The notes: generated by a model from the letters alone, not told the origin. A stretch of DNA of 64,000 nt from Zingiber officinale (GCF_018446385.1 NC_056005.1:95198984-95262983), one strand, 5' to 3'; positions 12,101 to 34,878 are shown, numbered from the stretch's first letter. Numbers and translations: made by a program.

Positions 12101-12769
12101 TTTCAGGATCGAAAAACCATCACAAGATCTTCAACAAGTCCTCATCAGCAGCCAATCAAATCATCACTCAGACCACCATTAATCCCACCTGGAACTGAAA
12201 CAGGCAGGCAGGAAGAAGAAGGGTTCTTCACCTTGCTCAAGGAGCTCATTGCATCTTCTGCATCCTCTCTCACTCAAATCTTTAGTCAAATCTTATCAAG
12301 TAGACGGACACTGAGTGACGACGGAACTCAACAGGAGCAATATGAGGAGAATGTGCAGCCTTTGCAGGAAAGTTTTGCAGCTTATGATGAACCACCTCCA
12401 CTGGAAAGGCATACACACATCCCGTACAAGACGTCTGCATTCATGTTGAATAATCCAGAGAAGCTCCAGCAACTGCGGCATGATACAACATATTTCGATG
12501 GATGGAGCAGAGTGCCACACTCACAGCAACATCTGCAGAAGCGTCAACAGCATTCTTCGGGTTCAGAAACCTACTATGAACCAAGCTCTAAGATGACAGA
12601 AGAGATTGTGTTTGGTGCAGTACAGGAATCTGGTAGTGGACCCAACAAGGTGGAGGAGTCGTCTAGGAAACATGGTGACCCTCCACAAACTTACTGTGAA
12701 CCAATCTCTGAGATGACAGTAGAGATTGTGTTTGGTGCAGTACAGGAATCGAGTTACTATAAAGATTGA
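8823..12769 (+). CDS. NHL-repeat-containing membrane protein, complete, 491 aa
   Basis: Seven exons join in frame: 8823-8907, 9024-9104, 9199-9375, 10128-10298, 10415-10624, 10772-10860 and 12107-12769. They sum to 1,476 nt, or 491 codons plus stop, all with GT-AG introns. Residues 1-26 form a signal peptide (basic start, then a Leu/Phe-rich core). An NHL beta-propeller region runs from about residue 60 to 215, with GYSIETVFDG, GELLVLDSKNSNIYK, GHVDGKP and GLTVDSKGNIYVSDT, then SLLVVDRGNQAIREI. A single transmembrane segment (GIAVLFAAAFFGYMLALL, about 242-259) precedes a Pro/Gln-rich tail. The tail ends in EIVFGAVQE motifs, which are duplicated here. The family is known in plants (Arabidopsis At1g70280-like), with no settled biochemical role. 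The protein probably enters the secretory pathway with the propeller outside or in the lumen. Intron 6 is long (1,246 bp). Confidence 0.9.
9128..9159. repeat. (CT)16 microsatellite in intron 2 of the NHL gene
   Basis: About 16 uninterrupted CT dinucleotides lie 23 bases after the donor of exon 2. The run forms part of the pyrimidine-rich stretch of this short intron. It is likely length-polymorphic. Confidence 0.95.
12567..12750 (+). repeat. In-frame 120-bp duplication at the NHL protein C-terminus
   Basis: Segments 12567-12630 and 12687-12750 align at a period of exactly 120 bp (40 codons). Both encode a version of TYYEP-S--MT-EIVFGAVQES. The second copy differs by a few substitutions (TYCEPISEMTVEIV). 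The copies lie at the end of the last exon and keep the reading frame. Confidence 0.9.
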
Positions 12770-13048
12770 AACAATGATCAATCCAGTCTTCGACACCGTG
12801 CCAATCGCAATGGGGTGTCGCAATGACTATCAAGGTCAGTGTTCCTACAATGTTCTCTTGATGCTTATTTTTATTTTTTATTTTTTGTTTTGGAAATAGT
12901 CAGCTGAATGCAAGCTGAAGTTTTAGGATATATGTGATGGCTGGAGAAGGAAACTATAGAGATATTGAAACTGGAATCAATAACAGATAGATTATTGATT
13001 TGAAATTTGAACAAAATTCTCATTAGAGTTTGAAATGAATTGCTTCAT
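12770..13048 (+). other. 3' UTR and flank of the NHL gene
   Basis: Noncoding DNA follows the stop codon at 12767-12769. A T-rich tract lies around 12860-12890. The stretch ends at the target duplication of the downstream SINE. No polyadenylation signal was assigned. Confidence 0.4.
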
Positions 13049-13061
13049 ATTGATTATATAT

Positions 13062-13279
13062 ACAAACTAGCCCCTACGGGTTGGCGCAGTTGGTATATGC
13101 ATGAGTAGTTGCTCTAATATATCTTAGGGTTAATTCTCAGTAGGTGTAAAATGCTTCGTTGAGTATCTAATCTCCCTCATGTAAAGGACCATTACACTAG
13201 GGCAAAAATGTCCCCCGTGTTTTACCTGCCTGCAGTGGCAGGATGGGGGGTGCAAGCCCCTCATCGCCAAAAAATTGAA
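13062..13279 (+). mobile_element. tRNA-derived SINE, 218 bp, with 13-bp target duplication
   Basis: Near its 5' end the element has a box A (ttggcgcagttgg) and, about 50 bases on, a degenerate box B (gggttaattctc). It ends in an A-rich tail. Exact 13-bp copies of attgattatatat flank it at 13049-13061 and 13280-13292. The box spacing and target duplication identify a pol III SINE. It is a different family from the Au-like SINEs at 7195 and 35093. Confidence 0.85.
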
Positions 13280-13292
13280 ATTGATTATATAT

Positions 13293-15304
13293 TTGGAAAG
13301 CTCTCAACCTAAGTTATCCATTCGTATAACTTTTATGAGGAAATATCATGACTTGGAATGTTAAGGAAGGTTAAGCATTGAATTTTTAAAAAATAAAATA
13401 TATAACAATAAATGGATGAATTAAATCGTAGAACACGGAATGAGGGCACTAAATTAAAATAGGATAGGATTCAAACTAAATTCAATGGGTTGGTGTGACA
13501 ATAAGGATTATATTGGTTCAAATTGAGATTAATTTGACCCAATTATGATCAAACTAAGTTTAAGATTTAAATGAGTTTAATCATTTTAAAATGAATTAGA
13601 GTATTTTCAAGGACACTTCTCTTCATTTTTTCTCCATAATTACAAACCGTCCCCATCGTGCCATATGTCATCGTCATGCCTTCGTCCATTCCTTTCTTTT
13701 TTTTTTTTCGTTTCCTCTTCTTGTCAATTTCTTTCTACTCCTTTTCTCCAACTACATAAATTTGTAATTTTTTTTCTCCCCTCTTCTCGAGCATAAGAGT
13801 TCTCTTTTCTCCAGCAAGCAAGAAACCCATCATCAGTTGTTGCCCTCTTTCGATAACAAGAGATGATCTCGCATCTTCTTTCTCTTTTCATGTTTTGTAG
13901 GATTTTATCGACACGGTAAGAATAATCCTATTTTATCTTGATTTACTCTTTTTGTGTTGTTGTCGAGTCCATCGAAACTAGTCGAGATTGTTAATGAAGA
14001 ATCTTTATTTTTTCTCAAAAGTAACGATTTTTCTTTTATTTTTTCCAGCGAACTTGAAAATTTTAAATTTAAAGTCATTTTCATTTAAAATTTAGGCTTT
14101 TGATTATGAAAATTGACTTACATAAATATTTAAAATTTTAAAAAATTTCATCTTATATTTTAAATTATCTTTGGATTTTTAGAGTTGGATAATTCGATTT
14201 TATATTGTATTAATTATTTTAATTTATTAAATTTAATTCTTCTGGTTAAAAATTCTAACTATACCACTGTCTCTTATGTGAATACTGGAATAAGCAATAT
14301 CAACGGTTTTACTCAAATATATATAAACTAAGATTATTCGATTTTTACTATATAAATTTTCCTTAAATATTTTATTTTTAAATTAGATTTTTCAGAAATT
14401 AACATTTAAAAATTGAAAGAAAGATTAAAAAAATATTTATTATTGACTTGTGATTTGACACCTTTGGATTTAGTTAGGGGTTTATTTTACTAAAAATAGA
14501 AGATGAAATAGTAAACATTTTATGAACTATAACCTATTTAAAAAAAAAAATTGAATGAGGTAAAAATGATTATATAGTGTTTTTTATAGAGATAAAATTT
14601 GGAGTAATTTATAATTGATCAAGTAGTAAGGAATTATTATTTTTAGCAATAAGTAGCGAATGAATCAAGTAAATTGTTAGGAAAAATATCGTTTATACTT
14701 ATTTAAAAAATAAATTATATTTAAAAAGTTCACATTCCTTTATAACAGATCAAATTTCATTTTTAAAATTAAACAATTTACCAAAACCTCATGCATATTT
14801 AAAAAAAATCAAAAGTTACACCACATACATTAAAAGGACATTTTTTTAAAAATATTCTTCTTATTAAAAATATTTTAAAAAATATATAAAATTTATCAAG
14901 TGGAGAATTGGTAGCATTTTTTAAAAAGGTTAATTTGGTTTAAATAAAATGCTCACTCCGACAATAGATGGAAATGTGAAAGATCATCAAAGCAGATGAG
15001 GTGAAGTCTGGGGTTTAACTGAGATATATATTTAAAATAAAGCTAATTCATTTTTACTTAGCACATAAATGACATGTTTATTCAAAATAAGAAAGATAGC
15101 TGTAAGCAAGAGAGCAATTTAAAACCAGTAAATTTTTTAGTGACAGAAATATTAAATTTAATATCTAAATTTAGATACATAAAATCAATCTTTAAATTTA
15201 ATGACTGAATTTAAATTGATTGCTAATTTAACGACCGAATATAAATTCGGTCTCTAAATTAACATATTAATATTTAATATTTTGATATCAAATTTAAATT
15301 CGAT
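13293..15304. other. AT-rich intergenic DNA
   Basis: No gene is recognised. A CT-rich island (about 13640-13860) looks like a plant 5' UTR but leads into no coding frame. A palindromic segment (gaccgaatataaattcggtc) near 15235 resembles the interior of degraded DNA transposons. The segment at about 14450-14540 recurs near 18300-18440. Confidence 0.5.
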
Positions 15305-15438
15305 TTTAAAATTAGGGTTCTTTTTTAACATAATTTTAATATAATAAATACTAGTTAATATATATAGAAAGTTTAAAATTAGGGTTCTTTTTTAACATAA
15401 TTTTAATATAATAAATACTAGTTAATATATATAGAAAT
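15305..15438. repeat. Perfect tandem duplication, 67-bp unit
   Basis: Units 15305-15371 and 15372-15438 are identical by eye except at the last base. Each begins with tttaaaattagggttc and ends with ctagttaatatatatagaaa. The near-perfect identity in otherwise decayed DNA indicates a recent duplication. Confidence 0.95.
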
Positions 15439-15941
15439 CGGTACAAATTAAATTATAATATCACACCAATTAGAATAATATCAGTAACTACATTTAAATC
15501 CACACAATTACAATATCAGTATCAATCAATTTAATATTTGACATTGAAATTATCAGTTTCAAAATAAAAATATTTATCAATCCACAACATATATATACCC
15601 TACTACAGCTCTAGGGTCATGGGATGACTTTGTCTCATCGTATGAGATGAGATGACTTTGCCATTTAAATTCGATCTCCCAAATATAGTTTTGTATTCAA
15701 TAATATTGAAAAAAATAATATAAGAGTTTATTATCCTGTATTAATAATATTCAAATCCTTATAAAAAAAGTCACGAAATCTTTAATGTTTTACTCACACG
15801 TCTACATATATAACCCCACTTAAAATTTTAGAGTCGTATGTGAACCCTATTAGTATTGAGAATGAAAAAAATATAAAAAAAACACTAAGATTATGAATTA
15901 ATAATAATATATTTTATATAGTTAAACAATTAAATTAAGTA

Positions 15942-16015
15942 GCTTTCATAGCTCAGTTGGTTAGAGCACCCGTTTAGTAAGCGGGAGGTCTTGAGTTCAA
16001 ATCTCAATGAAAGCA
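15942..16015 (+). tRNA. tRNA-Thr(AGU): tRNA-Thr (anticodon AGU)
   Basis: A full cloverleaf can be drawn. The 7-bp acceptor stem is GCTTTCA with TGAAAGC, and the D-arm is GCTC/GAGC. The anticodon arm is CCCGT/GCGGG with loop TTAGTAA, reading AGT. The variable loop is AGGTC, and the T-arm is TTGAG/CTCAA with loop TTCAAAT. The discriminator base is A. Box A and box B are intact. No intron is present, CCA is not encoded, and T-runs follow. The sequence suits a nuclear rather than plastid tRNA-Thr. It is the only RNA gene seen in the window. Confidence 0.93.
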
Positions 16016-16021
16016 ATAAAA

Positions 16022-16031
16022 TTTTATTTTT
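16022..16031 (+). terminator. Pol III T-run terminator of tRNA-Thr
   Basis: TTTT at 16022-16025 and TTTTT at 16027-16031 begin seven bases after the tRNA 3' end. This is the normal place and form of a plant pol III terminator. Confidence 0.8.
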
Positions 16032-16159
16032 CTTAAAATATTAACTATTTTAATCCAATCTCAATTAATTTGGTTAATATTAATTTCATAATATTTTTTT
16101 TTTTGATATATTTGATAGTTGACAATTAAAAGGAAATATTTTCTCAATATTTATTATAA

Positions 16160-17230
16160 GCTGAAAATCACTTAAAAATCTAAATTCAATTTACAATTAA
16201 ACCTATTTCAATTCTCAATAAAGCATTGAAAATTTAGTTTTTTAAAATATTAATTATTTTGATAAATCATTTTAGTAGTTTTAAAAATCTAAATTTGGTT
16301 TCAATTAAACCGATTCTGATTATGCTCAAATTGGAATAAGAGTTTAATTTTTAATTTTATAATTCATTACTCTCAATTTAAAAATCTAAACTAGATTTAC
16401 AATTAAACCTATTTTGATTCTCAAGGAAAGCATTGAGTATTTAATTGTGTTTATTTTTCTTAAAATATTAATTATTTTGATCAAATCTCAATTTTAAAAA
16501 TGATTAAATAAGAAAAGAATTTAATTTCTAATTATGTAATTCGTCATTTTAAATTTAAAAATCTAAATTCGGTTTAAAATTAAACATATTGATTCTAAAG
16601 CGTTAAAAATTTAGTTTTTTTTAATATTAATTATTTTGATAAATCAGTTTATCTCAGTTTTAAAAATTTAAATTCAATTTACGATTAAACTAATTTCGAT
16701 ATGCTCTAATCGAAATTAAGAGTTTAATTTTTAATTCTGTAATTCGCCATTCTTAATTTAAAAATCTAAATTCGATTTATAATTAAACCTATTTCCATTC
16801 AAAGTATTGAAAATTTAGTTGTTTTTAAATATTAATTATTTTGATAAATCAGTTTAGTCTCAGTTTTAAAAATCTAAATTCGATTTATGATTAAATCGAT
16901 TTCTCTAAATTGGAATCGAGAGTTTAATTTTTAATTCTGTAATTCATCACTTATAACAGAAACTTCGGTTATTTCAATTTTATATGTGAATTATTTTGAT
17001 TAAATATTAGTCTTAAAAATCTAAATTAAGTTTACAATTAAACCGATTTTAATTATATTTAAACCAGAATCAAGAGTTTAATTTCTAATTCTATAATTCA
17101 TCACTCTCACTTTAAAAATTGGTTATCAATTAAACCGATTTCAATTATACCTACATCAGAATCAAGAGTTTAATTTTTAATTCTATTATTCATCACTCAT
17201 AATCAAAACTTCGATTATTTAAATTTTACA
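16160..17230. repeat. Degenerate tandem repeat, period about 200 bp
   Basis: A phrase resembling 'aaaatctaaattcgattta' followed by 'caattaaacctatttc' recurs near 16172, 16379, 16557 and 16759. Between these copies lies a related half-unit (aaatct...attaaaccgatt, then agagtttaatttttaattct). The array is therefore made of paired, diverged half-units. It starts just after the tRNA gene and is noncoding. Confidence 0.75.
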
Positions 17231-17584
17231 AGTGAACTTTATAAAAGTGAAATGTAAATTCAAAATATGGGACTATATTCCCTTCCGCATATAATTCGAG
17301 AAGAAAACTTGTGAAAAGTGATATAAGGAAAATCAGTTAGAAAACTGTTGTTATTTGGCTGAAAGAAAATAATGGTAATTGGAGTGATCCTCGTAATTAC
17401 TTTAACAAGTTGAATCTATGAGTTTGTTAATAACTAACTAAGAAAATAAATTAAAGCTATTTACAGTTTGTAAGTATTACATGCCGTCACAAAGTGCAAG
17501 AATGCAGATAGTTGGTGTTGGTAGCTTTTGTTGTGTTCCCCCTGATAGAATCTTTAGGAATGATAAAGAAAGTACAGATGAAGA

Positions 17585-17846
17585 AAGTCTATCAATTAGT
17601 CCTATTGATTCAATCATGGAAGGGCTACCCCTTGACGAACTTAATTAGTTAGTGTAGTCATTCGACTCTCTCAATCGGCATTTTTGTAATCACCTAACTC
17701 ATGAATCACACATAATATGTAAGATTTGAAAATCTATCAATCAGTCCTATTGTTTCAATCATGCAAGTGCTACCTTGACGAACTTACATGTAGTCATTCC
17801 ACTCTCTCAATCGATATTTTTGTAATCACCTAACTCATGAATCACA
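17585..17846. repeat. Imperfect tandem duplication, period about 145 bp
   Basis: Units near 17585-17713 and 17730-17846 share ctatcaat-agtcctattg, then ttgacgaactta, then tttttgtaatcacctaactc and atgaatcaca. The second unit has small deletions. No coding potential is seen. Confidence 0.85.
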
Positions 17847-19257
17847 TATTTCTAGCCCTAATCAATTCTGATCACGTAGGATGAATCGTTTAAATAGAAA
17901 CTGACTAAATTGATTTTTTTTTTAACATAATCAAAACCAAATTTTAATATAAAAATTAAATAAATTAAATTAATAAAATATCAATTACATTGGTTGAAAA
18001 TCAAAATAATCAAACTTTTGATTGAATCGGGACTCGAGAAGTGAGGAAAGTTTTGAATTACAGAATAGGAATTTTAAAATTTTGATTCTGATTTAGATAT
18101 AACTGAATTCAGTTTAATCAATTTAGTTGAATTTAAATTTTTAAAATGAGATCAAACCTATTTGACCGAAATGATTGATATTTTAATGGAGAAACAAATT
18201 GAATTCCTGAATTAATCAAACAAAATTTTAATTTCGGTAGAATTAATTAGGTTAAATTGATATAATTTTTTCTTGATTGGTTAATTATGTTTTATTTTGA
18301 TTTGACACTTTAGATTTAGTCAGGGCAGGAGTGTAACAAAAAAACAAAGAGTCAATAATAACATTTATGAGTTTATTTTAAGATTTTATTAAAAATTGAA
18401 GTTGAAAATAGTAAAAATTTTATGAACTATAATCTTTTTATTATTTTTTTATTACATTAGTAGCTTCTGATAAATTATTGGCACACATAACATAACATTG
18501 TTCCACACATAACATTGTTTCGCTCAAATTGAGAAACAAAGAAGAGCATTATTTGTTTAAGTTTAGAAAGTTGTTTTTTTAATCTATAATTTTTTTAAAA
18601 AATAAAAACAAAGTTATAAGAAAATAAATGTTCATCACTTTCAAAAAGTTTAAATATTTTTTAAAAAGCTAGTTTTAAACCTACGCTTCAATGAAATGAC
18701 TGATCTATTTTATCAGCTTGCCCTCAAACTTAGTCATGTGCTCTGAGATTATGATGTAGCTTAGTCATGCAATCCCTAATTATATATGTATTTATAGAAA
18801 ATCTTTTTCTTTAAATGAGGTGTACAATTAAGGGATATTATCATCATGAATATTTCTCAATTTATCTGGTGATTGATTATAAAAAAAAAATTAAACTCTT
18901 CTTGAAAATTCAATTTAACTAGTAATATTATTTTCTAAATAAATTTAAAAGGGTAAAAGAGTTAATAATAAATGATCATTATTTTTTAAAAACTATAAAA
19001 ACAAAATTGCCAACCAAATAAGTGGATGGATAATATCTCGCAGGTCCATATGCACCCTAAAAAAATGAGGAAAAAAGGATTATAATTACAAACAGCGACA
19101 TAGGTTAATAAGTCTTATTACGCGGGTGATGCGTAACAGATATTCTGATATATTTTTACAATAACAAATTCAACTTATATATAACTATCTTAGTCTCTCG
19201 TGTGATTAACCTATTGGACAATTGATTTCCGCTCAGCCTTATAGTGAAAACTACTTA
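17847..19257. other. AT-rich intergenic DNA with a dispersed repeat
   Basis: No gene is visible. The segment 18297-18440 (tttgacac, then tttagatttagt, then attttatgaactataa) repeats the segment at 14450-14540. An 11-13 base duplication (cacataacattgtt) occurs near 18483-18525. The rest is poly-A/T-rich. Confidence 0.5.
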
Positions 19258-19918
19258 AAGCATCCCAACGTTAATGCGTTATAATATTCATCACCTCATC
19301 AAAAGATATGGGGCTCACTGCCACATATTCATTATAACAACATATCTCTTTTAATCACATCCCTTTTAACATTAATATGGACCCCACCATCCACTTATTT
19401 ATCCATTTTATTAGTTTTTTAAATAATATTAAAAGATTTATAATTTAAAAAAAAAATTAAAAAATTAAGAGAGAGGGTGTTCAAACCTTTGAGCACCCTC
19501 TCTCCTCTCTCTTGTGAGAGCACCTGCATTGGTGCGTTCATGGACTGTTATAACGTTCAATGAACGTTAAAACCAGTGTAGCGCAAGAATTAATTGGGTT
19601 GGGCCCACACAAAGGCATGAACGCGTTCAATTCATTGAACGCGTTCAATGTCTTTTTTTTTAATACCTATGGCCCACCACAAGCATTTTAGAGAGAGGAA
19701 ATAACGTTGAGGAAAATAAAAAAAATCCCTATGGCCCACCACAAACTTATTATCTCTATGGCCCACCATAAACTTATTCTACAATATATATAATCTATTA
19801 AAAAAATTTAAAAAATCAATTAGACATTGGGAAACAACGGCGCAACGGATAGTTTTTTATTTTCAACGGCTATTTCAAATTTCAACGGATAATTTTTTAA
19901 AAAAATATAAAATTTCAT

Positions 19919-19926
19919 CTATAAAT
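19919..19926 (+). promoter_or_regulatory. TATA box of the Harbinger-like ORF1 remnant
   Basis: A TATAAATA motif lies about 75 bases before the ATG at 19996. It follows repeated caacgg-ta motifs (19838-19890), the arrangement seen in front of plant Harbinger ORF1 genes. Confidence 0.55.
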
Positions 19927-19995
19927 AGTCATCACCTTATTTCAATCTTTCAACACCTAAATCCCTCTAAAATTCTTCTCTTATTTTCCTCCGAA

Positions 19996-20361
19996 ATGGA
20001 TGAAAATAATCGAGAATTTTTTAGAAATTTTGTGAATTACCAAAATGTGCTAGAAAAAAATCCTTCTCCTCAAAATTCACAAATTCCACTAAATTACCCA
20101 TTTTTTCCATATCCACCAAATTATCCACATAATCCATATCCACCAAATCCATACGATTCATATCCACCAAATTATCCGTATAATTCATATCCACAAAATT
20201 ATCCATCTATTCCACATGCAACCGGTATGCCTTTTACATCTCCGACGAAAAATGAGCCGTTTAGTCCGACTTTATGTTGTACTCCTTCATTTCAATTTTA
20301 TATTAATATTTTAATTTTAAATAAAATTATTAATATTATTATTTATTTTAATTTTAAATAA
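19996..20361 (+). pseudogene. Truncated Harbinger ORF1-like protein, 121 codons
   Basis: The frame opens MDENNREFFRNFVNYQN and continues into a Tyr/Pro/Asn-rich repeat region (NYPHNPYPPNPYDSYPPNYP type). This resembles the N-terminus of the Myb-like ORF1 proteins of plant PIF-Harbinger transposons. The Myb/SANT domain that should follow is absent. After about residue 92 the frame runs into an AT-rich stretch reading NIINIIIYFNFK, which looks like noncoding DNA joined by a deletion. Function is unlikely. Confidence 0.6.
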
Positions 20362-20617
20362 ATATATTTTAATTTTACATAAATAATATATTTTAAAATA
20401 ATATTATTAATTATTTTAAATAATAATTATTTAAATTGTGTAAATATAATTGAAATTATAATAAAAATAAAGATGAATGAACAGCGGATCCCATAAATAA
20501 TGAAGGTGGTTGTTAAAACGAATGTGAGAGAACAGATATGTTAATATGATGTATATGTGGCATGTGGGTCCTACACTTTTTGATGAGATATAACACCCAC
20601 CAATGTGGATGCTCTGA

Positions 20618-20706
20618 GTGAGCATTATAATACCCACTCACAATGGAAAGAGGGTGTTAAACGGGTGTTATAACACCCATTTAACACCCCATTGTGAGTG
20701 TTCTTA
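20618..20706. mobile_element. Small foldback element directly beside the Harbinger copy
   Basis: The outer arms cactcacaatgg (from 20636) and ccattgtgagtg (to 20700) are perfect 12-bp complements. The centre (ggtgttaaacgggtgttata and its partner half) is a near-perfect 36-bp palindrome. The right edge is followed by tta. The sequence is related to the Harbinger termini nearby. Confidence 0.6.
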
Positions 20707-21641
20707 TATAAGACATTAAAGATCGAGTCCCATCTCGATAAATTAATAATTTTTTTTTTTTAAGGAGTAACTGAAACATTTCTGGACTAATAGATTGTTT
20801 GTATATTTTCTAATTTATCCTATTGATAGATAAATTTTTTTTATAAAATTAAATTGATCATTTCAAAATTTTTATAAGATTGAATTGATCATTTCAAAAT
20901 TAATTTGCACAAGCTGAATATTTCATACCTATTAATCTAGACTTCATGAACCTCAGACCTCATGTCACAGCATGCACTAACTACTAGAATGAAGGGACAA
21001 AGATTTGCAGTACTAGATTACCCAGGAAAGAGAGGCCCCAAGGAGGCCACCTAAAGAGTGGCATCTCTTCTACATGGGAAAGGCTCAAGGCAAAGACCAT
21101 CGTACCTTTTGTGAGGATGAACACTTACCCAACAAAGAATTCCCCACTGTAGCATATCATAGGTACAGGTGCCCTGCACTGGACTCCAACTGTGATCAGA
21201 AAGTAGCTGGGCACATTTCGGGAGAACCATTCGAGACCGAAAGTGATTCACTTAATCTCTTGCATTGAAGGGATATGAGAAAACAAAAACACAAAAAAAA
21301 AATCTAAAGGAGCACTAATTTACATACAAGGGTGTTTCTAGGTACAATGAAATGTACGATGATCTACTACTGTCAAAACGCTGTTACACATCAACAGGAT
21401 GGTGGATATGATATCGCAAATAAGGGTGGTAAACCTCACTAAATTCACACAGTATACTGATCCCCTTTCACACATACAATACTGAATAGATAAATCAATC
21501 TGTCCGCAAATGGGGGATTAATTCTATAGATCCATTTTGTTCCTCTGTCTCGATTCCGCTTCAAATATATATAGATCTGAGGGTGATGAAGTAATCAAGT
21601 AACAGATGAATACTTGCTCTAAAGGCATCCGTCAATTGACT
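20707..21641 (-). other. Intergenic DNA and 3' UTR of DRP2
   Basis: About 20707-20900 is AT-rich intergenic DNA. The stretch from roughly 21300 to 21641 is probably the 3' UTR of the minus-strand DRP2 gene, whose stop is the CTA at 21642-21644 read on the plus strand. The segment 20990-21270 has higher complexity but no recognised product. Confidence 0.45.
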
Positions 21642-34020
<12,379 letters not shown>

Positions 34021-34680
34021 CGGCGACAACAAAGAGCGGATCTCGAAAGCTGTGATGGTTAAAACCTAACCGAGACTGGAAGATGCCGCGGTAGAGTCCG
34101 GTACGGACCCCGATCAGCAGCGGCGACGAGATCCGGATCTGGGGTTCGAATTCAAACCACGGGAGCAGATCGAACGATACGTGGCAGAGAAAGCAGTTTA
34201 GAGGAGTCGGCTGAGATCCGAGGCGCCTCGTATCGGAAAGCGGCACTAGATCGGATCTTGGAGGAGGCGGAGAGGAGGCTGCCCTCCCAGTCGCCGGACT
34301 TCGACTTGGAGACGATGGTTGAATCGGAAAGGACAGAAAGAGAGGGGGGTATGCTTTAAAAGGGACGCTCAAACCGACCGGAGATGGGAAAGGTAGGAGT
34401 TACCGGCTCGTTGAATTGAACCGTGAGCTTTGAGAGTCGTGCGACTTGTTGATACGTAGCTTCACGATTCGTGAACTGAGATATGGATGGCTAGATTTGT
34501 GTCCTGGGAGGAAGGCGACGACCCAGCGAACGGCTGAACCGGTAATGGACCGGGCTGATGCGACGAGTTTGGGAATGTTTGCGGATTCAAAGTTGAATTC
34601 GAGCCGTGGGAAGGGCAAAAAGGCTATTTCGTTTTCTTGGAATGAGTCCGGCTCTCCGTGTACTCCTCCTATTAAGGGTG
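34021..34680 (-). promoter_or_regulatory. 5' UTR and proximal promoter region of DRP2
   Basis: GC-rich DNA directly upstream of the DRP2 start (to about 34400) is consistent with a 5' UTR and core promoter. No TATA box was assigned. Several short frames occur on both strands but none resembles a known protein. Confidence 0.4.
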
Positions 34681-34878
34681 ATATTGTAAAATAAAAATAT
34701 AATTTTAGTGGCTGACAAAATGATGCTCGACAAAATGATTTTTTAATTATCAAATTATTTTAATTATAAAATAATTATTGATAAAATAATTTGCTTACAC
34801 ATTCTTTTTAATAGAATGAATACGTCTAATCAGAGAGGAAAAATATAAATTTTTGATTAGACGTAAAATATAAATTTT

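Larger units (their letters stand above)
19258..20614 (+). mobile_element. Internally deleted PIF-Harbinger-like element with nested palindromes
   Basis: The left end (aagcatcccaacgttaatgc) pairs with the reverse complement of the right end (gagcatccacattggtgggt). Similarity continues inward for roughly 80 bp on both sides (tcatcaaaa, then a ggaccca-type stretch, then tgccacatat). TTA precedes the left end and TGA follows the right, so the 3-bp target duplication may have mutated. Between the ends lie a hairpin at about 19469-19505, two perfect or near-perfect palindromes (19552-19568 and 19619-19646), a TATA box and the start of an ORF1-like gene. No transposase is present. The palindrome block from 19511 could itself be another nested element. 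Confidence 0.65.

Noticed and set aside
13640..13920. Possible first exon of a lost gene
   Set aside because: A CT-rich tract and a GTAAG follow one another as in a 5' UTR exon, but no coding sequence is found downstream.
34446..34753. ORFs of 82 and 117 codons upstream of DRP2
   Set aside because: They overlap on opposite strands in the promoter region and match no family I know. A short unknown transcript cannot be excluded.
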